Origin: Microbacterium sp.
GTDB taxonomy: Bacteria > Actinomycetota > Actinomycetes > Actinomycetales > Microbacteriaceae
NCBI GenBank assembly: GCA_031277885.1
Contig: JAITLM010000012.1
Span: 1-41,030, forward strand
Reading direction: 5' to 3'
Length of the DNA stretch: 41,030 bases
The position numbers and the translations under genes were made by a program. Shown piece after piece: positions 27,015 through 36,093 of this stretch (the first letter of the stretch is position 1; each line of letters starts with the position of its first letter). The notes below the pieces were generated by a model. The model ran no database searches, was not told the DNA's origin, and worked only from the letters and a program-made list of their open reading frames with translations.

Positions 27015-28196
27015 TCAGACGGCGCGCACGCCGTCCTTCCACACGGCGTCCACGAGCGGCACGCCGGGACGGTAGGCCAGGTGCACGCGGCTCGGGCTCT
27101 TCAGCAGCACCAGGTCGGCGCGCATGCCGGGGGCGATGCGGCCGATGTCCGTGCGGCGCAGGGCCGCCGCTCCCCCGGCCGTCGCCGCGTGGATCGCCTC
27201 GGCGACCGTCATCCGCATGTCGCGCACGGCGACCGCGATGCAGAACGGCATCGACGAGGTGAAGCTCGAACCGGGGTTCGTGTCGCACGCGATCGCCACC
27301 CTCACGCCGGCGTCGATGAGGCGGCGGGCGTCGGGATAGGGCTGCCGGGTGGAGAACTCCACGCCGGGCAGCAGCGTCAGCACGGTCTCGGATCCGGCGA
27401 GCGCGGTCACATCGTCATCGGTGAGGTAGGTGCCGTGGTCGATCGACGCGGCCCCGAGCTCGACGGCCAGCTGCACGCCCTCGCCGGGGCCGAGCTGGCT
27501 CGCGTGCACGCGCGGCTGCAGCCCGCGCGCGATGCCGGCCTCCAGCACACGGCGCGACTGGGGAACGGTGAACGCGCCGGTCTCGCAGAAGACGTCGATC
27601 CACTTCGCGTGCGGAGCGCAGGCGTCGAGCATCTCCCCGGTGACGAGGTCGACGTAGTCGTCACCGCGATCGGCATACTCGGCCGGCACGACGTGCGCCC
27701 CGAGGAAGGTGACCTCCGGGGTGACCTCGGCGGCGAGGCGCAACAGGCGCTCCTCGGTCGCGACGTCGAGGCCGTAGCCGCTCTTGATCTCCACCGTCGT
27801 GGTGCCCTGTGCGAGCATCTCGTCGAGGAAGCCGCGCAGCCGGATCCGCAGCTCGTCGTCGGTCGCGGCCCTGGTCGCGGCGACCGTCGACCGTATGCCC
27901 CCGGCGGCATACTTCTGACCCTGCATGCGCGCCTCGAACTCCGCGGCGCGATCGCCGCCGAAGACGAGGTGGCTGTGGCTGTCCACGAAGCCGGGGATCA
28001 CCGCGCGGCCCTCGGCGTCGATCGCCTCGTCGGCGTCCGGTGCCTCCGCCGCCGGGCCGACCCACGCGATCCGGTCCCCGTCGATGAGGACCGCCGCGTC
28101 GTGCAGGGTGCCGCAGCGGTCGTCGCCCGCTGCGGCATGCTCGGGGACGGGGGCGTTCGTCGTGAGCTCGCCGATGTTCGTGATCAGGGTCTTCAT
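27015..28196 (-). CDS. hutI: Imidazolonepropionase HutI
   Basis: A 393-aa amidohydrolase that opens 4-imidazolone-5-propionate to N-formimidoyl-glutamate. Metal-ligand HSH at 74-76 ([13 protein letters not shown]), a further His in [20 protein letters not shown], and the ligand Asp in ACDTNPGS are all present. GGAGG is 4 bases before the ATG at 28196. Third gene of hutHUI on the minus strand, separated from hutU by a 218-bp gap that holds a repeat element. Confidence 0.96.
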   Translation of the reverse strand: MKTLITNIGELTTNAPVPEHAAAGDDRCGTLHDAAVLIDGDRIAWVGPAAEAPDADEAIDAEGRAVIPGFVDSHSHLVFGGDRAAEFEARMQGQKYAAGGIRSTVAATRAATDDELRIRLRGFLDEMLAQGTTTVEIKSGYGLDVATEERLLRLAAEVTPEVTFLGAHVVPAEYADRGDDYVDLVTGEMLDACAPHAKWIDVFCETGAFTVPQSRRVLEAGIARGLQPRVHASQLGPGEGVQLAVELGAASIDHGTYLTDDDVTALAGSETVLTLLPGVEFSTRQPYPDARRLIDAGVRVAIACDTNPGSSFTSSMPFCIAVAVRDMRMTVAEAIHAATAGGAAALRRTDIGRIAPGMRADLVLLKSPSRVHLAYRPGVPLVDAVWKDGVRAV

Positions 28197-28213
28197 GCGT
28201 CCTCCACGCCGAT

Positions 28214-28330
28214 CATGTCCCACTTCTGGTCGCAGTATGTCCCATGACTGGTCCTGGATCCGGCTCTGAAGCGCCAGAAGTGGGACAAGGTACCCGGCAG
28301 CGGGACGCCGCGGACCAGAAGTGGGACATG
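28214..28330. mobile_element. 117-bp nested inverted-repeat element (MITE-like) between hutU and hutI
   Basis: Four copies of a 16-18-bp word are present. CATGTCCCACTTCTGGTC (28214-28231) and a variant ATGTCCCATGACTGGTC (28237-28253) point one way. CGCCAGAAGTGGGACA (28272-28287) and GACCAGAAGTGGGACATG (28313-28330) point the other. The outermost pair are exact 18-bp inverted repeats with TGT...ACA inside, like transposon ends with subterminal binding sites. There is no coding capacity and no clear target duplication. It could be a non-autonomous element or a regulatory array; the mobile label is inference. Confidence 0.55.
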
Positions 28331-28396
28331 GTGGTGTGGTCGCGTCCCGCCCTGCGATCCCCCATCCCCCGACGGGGTGCGCAGAGCGGGACGCCG
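28299..28396 (+). repeat. 12-bp direct repeat AGCGGGACGCCG in hutU-hutI gap
   Basis: Exact copies at 28299-28310 (inside the nested element) and 28385-28396. The rest of 28331-28414 shows no gene or signal. May mark duplication at an element edge, or be chance. Confidence 0.35.
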
Positions 28397-28414
28397 TCTG
28401 TGTCCGAGCCCGGC

Positions 28415-30106
28415 TCAGAGGCCCATCGGGACCTTGAGGCCGCGCTCGCGCGCGATGTCCTTCGCGTGGTCGTAGCCCGCGTCGACGTGACGCATGACGC
28501 CCGTGCCGGGGTCGTTCGTGAGCACGCGCTCGAGCTTCTCGGCGGCCAGCGCGGATCCGTCCGCCACGGTCACCTGACCGGCGTGGATCGAGCGGCCGAT
28601 GCCGACGCCGCCGCCGTGGTGCAGCGACACCCAGCTCGCGCCGGAGGCCGTGTTGAGCAGCGCGTTGAGCAGCGGCCAGTCGGCGATCGCGTCGGATCCG
28701 TCCTTCATGGCCTCGGTCTCCCGGTACGGGCTGGCGACCGAGCCGGAGTCGAGGTGGTCGCGGCCGATCACGATGGGGGCGGAGAGCTCGCCCGAGGCGA
28801 CCATCTCGTTGAACTTCAGGCCCGCGAGGTGGCGCTCCTTGTAGCCGAGCCAGCAGATGCGGGCGGGCAGACCCTCGAAGTGGACCTTCTCGCCGGCCTT
28901 CTCCAGCCAGCGGTGCAGGGCCGCATCCTCCGGGAAGAGCTCGGCGATCGCGCGGTCGGTCTTGTAGATGTCCTCCGGGTCGCCCGAGAGGGCTGCCCAG
29001 CGGAACGGACCACGGCCCTCTTCGAACTGCGGGCGGATGTAGGCGGGGACGAAGCCGGGGAACTCGAAGGCGCGGTCGAAGCCGCCCAGGACCGCCTCGG
29101 CGCGGATCGAGTTGCCGTAGTCGAACACCGCGGCGCCCGCGTCCTGGAACGCGACCATGGCGGCGACGTGCGCGGCCATGGACTCGCGGGAGCGGCGCGT
29201 GAACTCCTCGGGATCGCGCTCGGCCTCGGCCTTCCAGTCCGCCACCGAGATACCGAGCGGCAGGTAGGCGAGCGGGTCGTGCGCGCTGGTCTGGTCCGTC
29301 ACGATGTCGATCGGGACGCCACGGCGGAACAGCTCGGGGAAGACCTCCGCCGCGTTGCCGACGATGCCGACCGACAGGGCCTCGCCCGCCTCCTTCGCGG
29401 CGACGGCACGTGCGATCGCCTCGTCGAGGTCGGTGTAGTAGACGTCCAGGTAGCCGTGGTCGACCCGGCGTGCGAGGCGCGACTCGTCGACGTCCACGAT
29501 GAGGCAGGCCCCGTCGTTGAGGGTCACCGCGAGCGGCTGTGCGCCGCCCATGCCCCCGGCGCCGCCGGTGAGGGACAGCGTGCCCTTGAGCGAGTCCTTG
29601 CCGAGCGAACGGGCGACCGCGGCGAAGGTCTCGTAGGTGCCCTGCAGGATGCCCTGGGATCCGATGTAGATCCAGGATCCGGCCGTCATCTGGCCGTACA
29701 TCATCAGGCCCTCGGCCTCGAGCCTGCGGAACTCGGGCCAGGTCGCCCAATCGCCGACCAGGTTGGAGTTGGCGATGAGCACGCGCGGCGCCCACTCGTG
29801 GGTGCGGAACACGCCGACCGGCTTGCCGGACTGCACGAGCAGGGTCTCGTCGGGCTCGAGCTCATCGAGAGTGCGCACGATCGCGTCGTACGCCTCCCAG
29901 CTGCGCGCCGCGCGGCCGGTGCCTCCGTAGACCACGAGGTCCTCCGGGTGCTCGGCGACCTCGGGGTCGAGGTTGTTCATGAGCATGCGCTTGGCGGCCT
30001 CGGCGCCCCAGCTCTTCGCGGTGCGCTCGTTGCCGCGGGTGGCGCGGATGGAGCGGGACGGATCCGACAGCGTCGGGCCCGCCGGGGTGGTGGTGGTGTC
30101 AGTCAT
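28415..30106 (-). CDS. hutU: Urocanate hydratase HutU
   Basis: A 563-aa urocanase that uses NAD+ as an electrophilic cofactor to convert urocanate to 4-imidazolone-5-propionate. The glycine-rich NAD-binding stretch [11 protein letters not shown], the active-site region [14 protein letters not shown] with its conserved Cys, and the C-terminal [20 protein letters not shown] motif (written here in part) are intact. Length is normal. ATGA overlap with hutH shows translational coupling. Nothing suggests specialisation for thiourocanate, but sequence reading alone cannot exclude it. Confidence 0.97.
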   Translation of the reverse strand: MTDTTTTPAGPTLSDPSRSIRATRGNERTAKSWGAEAAKRMLMNNLDPEVAEHPEDLVVYGGTGRAARSWEAYDAIVRTLDELEPDETLLVQSGKPVGVFRTHEWAPRVLIANSNLVGDWATWPEFRRLEAEGLMMYGQMTAGSWIYIGSQGILQGTYETFAAVARSLGKDSLKGTLSLTGGAGGMGGAQPLAVTLNDGACLIVDVDESRLARRVDHGYLDVYYTDLDEAIARAVAAKEAGEALSVGIVGNAAEVFPELFRRGVPIDIVTDQTSAHDPLAYLPLGISVADWKAEAERDPEEFTRRSRESMAAHVAAMVAFQDAGAAVFDYGNSIRAEAVLGGFDRAFEFPGFVPAYIRPQFEEGRGPFRWAALSGDPEDIYKTDRAIAELFPEDAALHRWLEKAGEKVHFEGLPARICWLGYKERHLAGLKFNEMVASGELSAPIVIGRDHLDSGSVASPYRETEAMKDGSDAIADWPLLNALLNTASGASWVSLHHGGGVGIGRSIHAGQVTVADGSALAAEKLERVLTNDPGTGVMRHVDAGYDHAKDIARERGLKVPMGL

Positions 30107-31641
30107 TTCGCGTGCTCCTTCGCAATCGCAGCGATGCGGCCGGACTGCACGAGCGCAGCGACGGCCTCCATGTCAGGGCTGAGGAATCGGTCGGGGCCGG
30201 GGCCTCCGGCCACGGTGCGGACGAGGTCGCGGACCGCACCGGTGGCGGGGCCGGCCTCGAGCGGCGCGCGCAGGTCGAGCGCGCGGGCGCCGGTGAGGAT
30301 CTCGATCGCGAGGACGCGGCCGAGCCCGTCGATCGCGCGGCGGAGCTTGCGGGCCGCAGCCCAGCCCATCGAGACGTGGTCCTCCTGCATGGCGGAGGAC
30401 GGGATCGAGTCGACCGAGGCCGGCACCGCGAGGCGCTTGAGCTCGGAGACGATGCCGGCCGCCGCGTACTGCGCGATCATGAGGCCGGAGTCCACGCCCA
30501 CCTCGTCCGCGAGGAACGGCGGCAGGCCGTGGCTGCGCGCGGGGTCGAGGGCGCGGTCGGTGCGCCGCTCGGCGACCGAGGCGACGTCGGCGACGGAGAT
30601 CGCGAGGAAGTCCAGCACGGCGGCCACGGGCGCGCCGTGGAAGTTGCCGTTCGACTCGATCCGGCCGTCGCTCGTCACGACGGGGTTGTCCACGACGCTC
30701 GACAGCTCGCGCTCGGCGATCGTGGTCGCGTAGGAGGCGGTGTCGCGCGCGGCGCCGTGCACCTGCGGCGAGCAGCGCAGCGAGTAGGCATCCTGCACCC
30801 GGCCGTCGTCCGGGCCCTTGTGGCTCGCGACCATCGGGGAGGATCCGAGGAAGGCGCGCAGGTGCGAGGCGGAGACGGCCTGGCCGATCTGCGGGCGCAG
30901 CGCCATGAGGTCGGCCGCGAAGACCGCGTCGGTGCCGAGCTGGGACTCGATCGACATGGCCGCCGAGAGGTCGGCCGTGATGAGGAGGTCCTCGAGGTCG
31001 TGCAGGGCGAGCACGAGCATGCCGAGCATGCCGTCGGTGCCGTTGATGAGGGCGAGGCCCTCCTTCTCCACGAGCTCGAGCCGGGCGATGCCCGCCATGG
31101 CGAGCGCGTCGGCGGCGGGCACGAGATCGCCCGCGGCGTTGCGCACGTCGCCTTCACCCATGCTGGCGAGGGCGATGTGCGCGAGCGGGGCGAGGTCGCC
31201 GGAGCAGCCCAGCGAGCCGTACTCGCGGACGACCGGGGTGATGCCGGCGTTGAGCATCGCGGCGTAGGTCTCGACGACCTGCGGGCGCACGCCGGTGTGG
31301 CCGGACGCGAGGGTCTGCAGGCGCAGCAGCTGCAGCGCGCGGATGACCTCGGTCTCGACCTCGGCGCCGGTGCCGGCGGCGTGCGAGCGGATGAGGCTCT
31401 GCTGCAGCTGGCGGCGGCGCTCGGGAGCGATGAACGTAGTGGCGAGGGCGCCGAAGCCGGTCGAGACGCCGTAGTGCGGGTTCGGGTCGGCGGCCATGCC
31501 GTCGATCACGCCGCGGGCGGCCGCGACGCGGTCGAGCGCGCCGGCGTCGATCGCAACGGCGGCGTGGTGGCGGGCGACGGCGACGACATCCTCGGGGCGC
31601 AGCGGCGCCGCACCGATGGTGACGGGGGAAGTGTGGGGCAT
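30103..31641 (-). CDS. hutH: Histidine ammonia-lyase HutH
   Basis: A 512-aa MIO-dependent lyase that deaminates histidine to urocanate, first step of the hut route. Catalytic Tyr57 sits in HYGVSTGFG. The tripeptide that cyclises to the MIO group is C146-S147-G148 ([14 protein letters not shown]) rather than the textbook Ala-Ser-Gly; I recall CSG in other actinobacterial HALs. The start at 31641 gives the normal family N-terminus; a longer open frame to 32214 is not real. Upstream lies a 20-bp palindrome of the HutR type. First gene of hutHUI. Confidence 0.96.
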   Translation of the reverse strand: MPHTSPVTIGAAPLRPEDVVAVARHHAAVAIDAGALDRVAAARGVIDGMAADPNPHYGVSTGFGALATTFIAPERRRQLQQSLIRSHAAGTGAEVETEVIRALQLLRLQTLASGHTGVRPQVVETYAAMLNAGITPVVREYGSLGCSGDLAPLAHIALASMGEGDVRNAAGDLVPAADALAMAGIARLELVEKEGLALINGTDGMLGMLVLALHDLEDLLITADLSAAMSIESQLGTDAVFAADLMALRPQIGQAVSASHLRAFLGSSPMVASHKGPDDGRVQDAYSLRCSPQVHGAARDTASYATTIAERELSSVVDNPVVTSDGRIESNGNFHGAPVAAVLDFLAISVADVASVAERRTDRALDPARSHGLPPFLADEVGVDSGLMIAQYAAAGIVSELKRLAVPASVDSIPSSAMQEDHVSMGWAAARKLRRAIDGLGRVLAIEILTGARALDLRAPLEAGPATGAVRDLVRTVAGGPGPDRFLSPDMEAVAALVQSGRIAAIAKEHAK

Positions 31642-31987
31642 GAGACGATTCCACACCCTCGCTTGCCGCGCGGACAGGGCGCAGGACGACGTCTTGTCTG
31701 GTATTCCAGACAAGGTGCCACAGCCCGCGAGCACAGCTCGAACACACCGGATCCTGCCGAGCGGACGGGATCCCGGCGTCAACGACCCGTGCACCCGGCA
31801 GCAGCCCGTGCACCCGGCCAGGGCGGGCGCAAGACGGCCGCGACCACACACGACGCCATCGTGCAAAGGACGTGAGTGTGCGGACTGTTGAACAGATGGT
31901 GAGATCAGTGCAGATCGCACATGGTGAGTAGGGCGGCGCGTCACTAGCGTGAGCGGAACCATCCTCTTCCGCCCGAAGGAAACCACC
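31642..31987. promoter_or_regulatory. 346-bp divergent regulatory region of hutH and NCS1 permease
   Basis: No gene is supported. Besides the HutR-type palindrome it holds a weak -10-like TGGAAT (minus, 31653-31648) 6 bases before hutH. It also holds a 14-bp direct repeat CCCGTGCACCCGGC at 31786-31799 and 31805-31818 (19-base period), a small palindrome CTGTTGAACAG (31885-31895), GTGC-AGATC-GCAC (31908-31920), and a -10 box TAGCGT (31945-31950) for the permease transcript. The several candidate sites suggest more than one regulator acts here. Confidence 0.55.
31694..31713. promoter_or_regulatory. HutR-type operator palindrome upstream of hutH
   Basis: TTGTCTGGTATTCCAGACAA has perfect 8-bp arms around TATT. 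Its inner 14 bases match, at 13 positions, the motif TCTGwwATwCCAGA that I recall for the IclR-type histidine-utilisation regulator HutR of Corynebacterium resistens. It lies 53 bases before the hutH start and a related copy precedes hutG. The IclR gene at 39914 is a candidate regulator. Confidence 0.7.
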
Positions 31988-33322
31988 ATGGCCCGTATCG
32001 CGCCGCACGACGATTTCGCCCTCTCCCGCGTGACTCCCGAAGCGCGAAAGCCCTGGTTCGGCATCGCCGTGCAGCGCTTCGGCCAGGTCTCCGCGCTGTC
32101 GCAGTTCCTCCTCGGCGCCACGCTGGGGTACGGGATGAGCTTCGGCGAGGCCGCACTCGCGTTCCTGCTCGGATCCGTCATCCTCGAGGTCATCATGTGC
32201 ATCGTCGGGTTCATCGGTCAGCGCGAGGGCCTGAACACGGCCCTCCTGGCCCGCTGGACCGGCTTCGGCGAGATCGGCGCGGCGCTCGTGGGCCTCGCGA
32301 TCGGCATCAGCCTGATCGGCTGGTTCGGGATCCAGTCCGCGATCTCCGCGCAGTCGCTCGACGCGCTCATGCCCGGCGTGCTGCCGACCTGGCTGTGGAG
32401 CCTGCTGTTCGGCCTGGCCGTCACCGCGATCGTCGCGTTCGGCTTCCTCGGCATGCAGTGGCTCGCGAACATCACCGTGCCGCTGTTCCTCATCCTCGTG
32501 GGCTGGTCGGTGATCTCGGAGCTCAGCCGCCACGACCTCGGCACGCTGCTCACGAGCCCCGCGCCCGGTCCGCACATCAGCGTCTGGGCCGGCACCGGCA
32601 TCGTCGCCGGCGGCCTCATCGTGGGCGCCATCATCACGGGCGACATGACGCGCTTCAACCGCTCCCGCGCCGACGTGGTCAAGCAGACCGTCGTGGGCGT
32701 CACGCTCGGCGAGTTCGTCATCGGCCTCGCCGGCGTGCTCCTCGCCCACGCCGCGAAGTCGGGCGACATCGTCGCGATCGTGACGAGCTCGGTCGGGCTC
32801 GTCGGCCTCATCATCGTGATCACGGGAACGCTCAAGATCAACGACTGGAACCTGTACTCCTCGGCGCTCGGGCTGGTGAACTTCGTCTCCACGACGTTCG
32901 GCAAGAACCTGCACCGCGTGACGACGACGATCGTGCTCGGCGTGGTCGGATCCGTCCTCGCCGCCGCCGGGATCCTCGGACAGTTCACCCAGTTCCTCAT
33001 CGTGCTGAGCGTCGCGTTCCCGCCGATCGCCGGGATCATGGTGGCCGAGTACTTCGTGGTCCGCCGCTGGCGCGGAGAGCTCGACGCCAGCCGCGAGGAG
33101 GGCGTCCTGCCGGCCTCCGCGCCGCGCATCGTGCCGGCCACGATCGTGGTCTGGCTGGTCTCCTCCCTCGTCGGCTACTTCGTGACCTGGGGGATCCCCT
33201 CCCTCATCAGCCTGTTCCTCTCGATGGTCCTGTACATCGCGGCGGGCAAGCTGGGTCTCGTCCGCGGCGTCGGCGCCGTCCCCACCCGTCAGGCCGATCC
33301 CGCCGAGGCCGCGGCCGCCTGA
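31988..33322 (+). CDS. NCS1-family (cytosine permease-like) transporter
   Basis: A 444-aa CodB-like permease of the nucleobase-cation-symport-1 family with about twelve helices (SALSQFLLGATLGYGMSFGE region, MTRFNRSRADVVKQ loop in the middle). NCS1 members carry purines, pyrimidines, hydantoins, allantoin and thiamine. Given the next genes, a hydantoin- or imidazole-type substrate is inferred. GAAGGA is 7 bases before the ATG at 31988. First gene of the plus-strand operon, divergent from hutH. Confidence 0.88.
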   Translation: MARIAPHDDFALSRVTPEARKPWFGIAVQRFGQVSALSQFLLGATLGYGMSFGEAALAFLLGSVILEVIMCIVGFIGQREGLNTALLARWTGFGEIGAALVGLAIGISLIGWFGIQSAISAQSLDALMPGVLPTWLWSLLFGLAVTAIVAFGFLGMQWLANITVPLFLILVGWSVISELSRHDLGTLLTSPAPGPHISVWAGTGIVAGGLIVGAIITGDMTRFNRSRADVVKQTVVGVTLGEFVIGLAGVLLAHAAKSGDIVAIVTSSVGLVGLIIVITGTLKINDWNLYSSALGLVNFVSTTFGKNLHRVTTTIVLGVVGSVLAAAGILGQFTQFLIVLSVAFPPIAGIMVAEYFVVRRWRGELDASREEGVLPASAPRIVPATIVVWLVSSLVGYFVTWGIPSLISLFLSMVLYIAAGKLGLVRGVGAVPTRQADPAEAAAA

Positions 33323-33331
33323 CCCCGAACT

Positions 33332-33370
33332 CCGTCGCGGGGTGCGGCGCCTTCCGACGCCCCGCGACGG
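33332..33370 (+). other. Intercistronic hairpin between NCS1 permease and hydantoinase genes
   Basis: CCGTCGCGGGG (33332-33342) and CCCCGCGACGG (33360-33370) form a perfect 11-bp stem around 17 bases in the 85-bp gap. There is no T-run, so it is more likely an RNA-stability or attenuation element than a full terminator. Confidence 0.55.
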
Positions 33371-33407
33371 GACCATTCGTCCCAGACCCTCCGAGAAAGC
33401 GAGAACC

Positions 33408-34955
33408 ATGCACATCGGCATCGACGTCGGCGGCACCAACACGGATGCCGTCCTCATGGACGGCGCCCAGACCCTCGCCGGGGTGAAGCACTCGACCACC
33501 CCCGACGTGACCGACGGGATCGTGCAGGCGATCGAGGACCTGCGCGCGCACCATCCGTTCGAGGGCTCCGACATCGAGGCCGTCATGATCGGCACGACGC
33601 ACTTCATCAACGCGCTCGTGCAAGCGAGCCGCCTCGCGCCCACCGCGGCGCTCCGGCTCGGCCTGCCCGCGACCCGCGCCCTGCCACCGCTCGTGGACTG
33701 GCCGGGTGAGCTGCTCGAGGCCGCGCAGGCGCGCAGCTACCTCGCGCACGGCGGCTACGAGTTCGACGGCCGCCCGATCTCTCCGCTCGACCCGGATGAG
33801 CTGCGCGGGATCGCCGAGGACATGAAGGCGCACGGGATCCGCTCGGTCGCGATCTCCGCCGTGTTCAGCCCGGTCAACCACGACCTCGAGGTGCGCGCCG
33901 CGGAGATCCTCGGCGAGGTCCTCGGCGACGACGTCGCGATCTCGCTCTCGCACGAGATCGGCCGGATCGGCATCCTCGAGCGCGAGAACGCCACGATCAT
34001 CAACGCCGCGCTGCGCGAGCTCGCCTCGGAGATCGTCGACGGCCTCACCGCCGCCGTCCGCGCCCACGGCATCGAGGCGCCGATCTTCCTCAGCCAGAAC
34101 GACGGCACGCTCATGGACGACGAGTACGTGCGCCGATACCCGGTGGCGACCTTCGCCTCCGGTCCGACGAACTCGATGCGCGGAGCCGCGGCCACGAGCG
34201 GCCTGCAGGACTGCGCCGTGATCGACGTGGGCGGCACGACCGCGGACATCGGCCTTCTCGTGAACGGCTTCCCGCGCGAGACCGCGAACGAGGTCAAGGT
34301 CGCCGGCATCCGCACCAACTTCCGGATGCCCGACGTGCTCTCGCTCGGGATCGGCGGCGGCAGCATCGTCGACACCGAGACGGCCGAGGTCGGCCCCGCC
34401 TCGGTCGGCTACCGCCTGGGCACCGAGGCGCTCGTCTTCGGGGGCTCGACGCTCACCGCGACCGACATCGCGGTCGCGGCGGGACGCGCCGCGGTCGGCG
34501 ACCCGGCGAAGGTCGCGCACCTCGACCCCGCCTTCGTCGCCCGCGTGCTCGCGCGCATCGCCGAGCGCGTCGCCGAGGCGGTCGACCGCATGCGCACCTC
34601 CCCCGACCCCATCGCGGTCGTGGCGGTCGGCGGCGGATCCATCCTGCTGCCGGACGTGCTGGAGCCCTTCGGCCCCGTGCACCGCCCGGAGAACTACGCG
34701 GTCGCGAACGCGATCGGCGCCTCGATCGCCCAGGTCGGCGGCGAGATCGACAAGGTCTACGCGATCGCCGCGGGGGCGCGCGACGAGACCATCGCGGCCG
34801 TCCGTGCCGAGGCCGTCGACAAGGCCATCGCGGCCGGCGCGAAGCCGTCCACCGTCGCGATCATCGACTTCGACGAGGTCCCGATCCCGTACCTGCCCGG
34901 CAACGCCACGCGCATCCGTGCGAAGGCCGTCGGCGACCTCGACATGGGGGCCTGA
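33408..34955 (+). CDS. Hydantoinase/oxoprolinase family protein (HyuA-like)
   Basis: A 515-aa member of the ATP-dependent hydantoinase A/5-oxoprolinase family, shorter than the usual about 650-700-aa HyuA. The N-terminal actin-like phosphate loop GIDVGGTNTDAVL (4-16), the TTHFINALVQ segment and the second nucleotide motif VIDVGGTTADIGLL are present, as is GIGGGSIVD. The start is set by family N-terminus. No HyuB partner is encoded; instead a pair of DUF917 proteins follows immediately, suggesting these act with it. The likely reaction is ATP-driven opening of a hydantoin-like ring; the exact substrate is unknown. Confidence 0.88.
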   Translation: MHIGIDVGGTNTDAVLMDGAQTLAGVKHSTTPDVTDGIVQAIEDLRAHHPFEGSDIEAVMIGTTHFINALVQASRLAPTAALRLGLPATRALPPLVDWPGELLEAAQARSYLAHGGYEFDGRPISPLDPDELRGIAEDMKAHGIRSVAISAVFSPVNHDLEVRAAEILGEVLGDDVAISLSHEIGRIGILERENATIINAALRELASEIVDGLTAAVRAHGIEAPIFLSQNDGTLMDDEYVRRYPVATFASGPTNSMRGAAATSGLQDCAVIDVGGTTADIGLLVNGFPRETANEVKVAGIRTNFRMPDVLSLGIGGGSIVDTETAEVGPASVGYRLGTEALVFGGSTLTATDIAVAAGRAAVGDPAKVAHLDPAFVARVLARIAERVAEAVDRMRTSPDPIAVVAVGGGSILLPDVLEPFGPVHRPENYAVANAIGASIAQVGGEIDKVYAIAAGARDETIAAVRAEAVDKAIAAGAKPSTVAIIDFDEVPIPYLPGNATRIRAKAVGDLDMGA

Positions 34956-34956
34956 G

Positions 34957-36093
34957 ATGGGCTGGCAGATCGACACCACGCAGATCGAGGATCTCGCCCG
35001 GGGCGCGGCCGTGTTCGGCACCGGAGGCGGCGGGGACCCCTACATCGGATCCCTCCTCGCCCGGCAGGCGCTGTCCGGCGGTCCCGTCCCTGTTCTCGAC
35101 CTCGCCGAGGTCCCGGACGATGCGCACGTGCTCTTCGTCGCGATGATGGGCGCACCGACCGTCATGGTCGAGAAGCTCCCGAGCCTGGACGAGGTCGTCG
35201 AACCCGTGCGCGCGCTCGGCTCGCACCTGGGCCGTCCCGTGACGCATATCGCGTGCGCCGAGGTCGGCGGCGTGAACTCGACGATCCCGGTCGCGGCCGC
35301 CGCCGCGCTCGGGCTGCCGCTCGTGGACGCCGACGGCATGGGCCGCGCCTTCCCGGAGCTGCAGATGGTGCTGCCCACGCTGATCGGCGTGACGGCCTCG
35401 CCCCTCGCGCTCAGCGACGAGAAGGGCAACGTGGCCGTGCTGCAGACCGTCGACAACACCTGGACGGAGCGGATCGCGCGCGTCGCGACGGTCGAGATGG
35501 GCTGCTCCACGATGATCGCGGGGTTCTCGATGACCGGCGCCCAGGCCCGTGCGGGTCTCGTCGGCGGCTCGCTCTCGCGCTGCATCACGGTGGGGCGCGC
35601 GATCGCCGACGCCCGTGCGGCGAAGACGGATCCGGTCGAGGCCGCGGTCCGCGAGCTCTCCGGACGCGAGCTCTTCGACGGCAAGGTCGTCGACGTGCAG
35701 CGCACCACGACCACAGGCTTCGCCCGCGGCCGCGCCCGGATCGAGGGCGAGGGCGGCGCCGCGCTGACCCTGCAGTTCCAGAACGAGCATCTCGTCGCGG
35801 AAGCCGACGGACGGATCCTCGCGACCACGCCGGACCTCATCATGGTCGTCGAGGGCGAGTCCGGGGAGCCGATCACGACCGAGGCGCTCCGCTACGGCCA
35901 GCGCGTACGCGTGCTCGCGGCGCCCGCCGACGAGCGCTGGCACACCGCCGCGGCGCTCGCGATGGTCGGCCCCGGCTACTTCGGCTACGAGATGCCCGCG
36001 CACCGCTTCGACGGGACGGTCTCGCCCGGCGCGGGGTCGGAGACGGCGGAGCCGGTGCCCGAGTCGTCGCGCGAGCGGATCGAGGCGCGATGA
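34957..36093 (+). CDS. DUF917 (S-Me-THD-like) protein, copy 1
   Basis: A 378-aa DUF917-family protein. Characteristic stretches are GTGGGGDPYIGS (about 21-32), MGAPTVMVEK (about 64-73), AEVGGVNSTIPV, VDADGMGRAFPELQM and the C-terminal TTEALRYGQRVRVL. As I recall, the family is now named after S-methyl-thiohydantoin desulfurase; other members are uncharacterised and commonly sit with hydantoinases. The start is one base after the hydantoinase stop and the end overlaps copy 2, so hydantoinase, copy 1 and copy 2 form a coupled trio. The C-terminus carries about 25 extra Glu/Pro-rich residues relative to copy 2. Confidence 0.87.
   Translation: MGWQIDTTQIEDLARGAAVFGTGGGGDPYIGSLLARQALSGGPVPVLDLAEVPDDAHVLFVAMMGAPTVMVEKLPSLDEVVEPVRALGSHLGRPVTHIACAEVGGVNSTIPVAAAAALGLPLVDADGMGRAFPELQMVLPTLIGVTASPLALSDEKGNVAVLQTVDNTWTERIARVATVEMGCSTMIAGFSMTGAQARAGLVGGSLSRCITVGRAIADARAAKTDPVEAAVRELSGRELFDGKVVDVQRTTTTGFARGRARIEGEGGAALTLQFQNEHLVAEADGRILATTPDLIMVVEGESGEPITTEALRYGQRVRVLAAPADERWHTAAALAMVGPGYFGYEMPAHRFDGTVSPGAGSETAEPVPESSRERIEAR

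Noticed and set aside
27015..27100. hutI C-terminus disrupted by palindromic unit 3
   Set aside because: The hutI stop at 27015 lies 33 bases beyond the unit's right edge and the protein has normal length.
27015..29795. Single open frame running from within the hutU region into hutI, suggesting a HutU-HutI fusion
   Set aside because: The upstream part is an out-of-frame reading of hutU without protein character, and hutI has its own Shine-Dalgarno sequence and ATG at 28196.
28244..30733. Long plus-strand frame opposite hutU and hutH
   Set aside because: Same kind of high-GC antisense shadow; the minus-strand genes are unmistakable.
31884..31920. GTGCAGATCGCAC upstream of the permease as a fourth copy of the palindromic unit
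   Set aside because: Only about ten bases match one box; the second box, loop and inverted arm are missing, so chance similarity is more likely.
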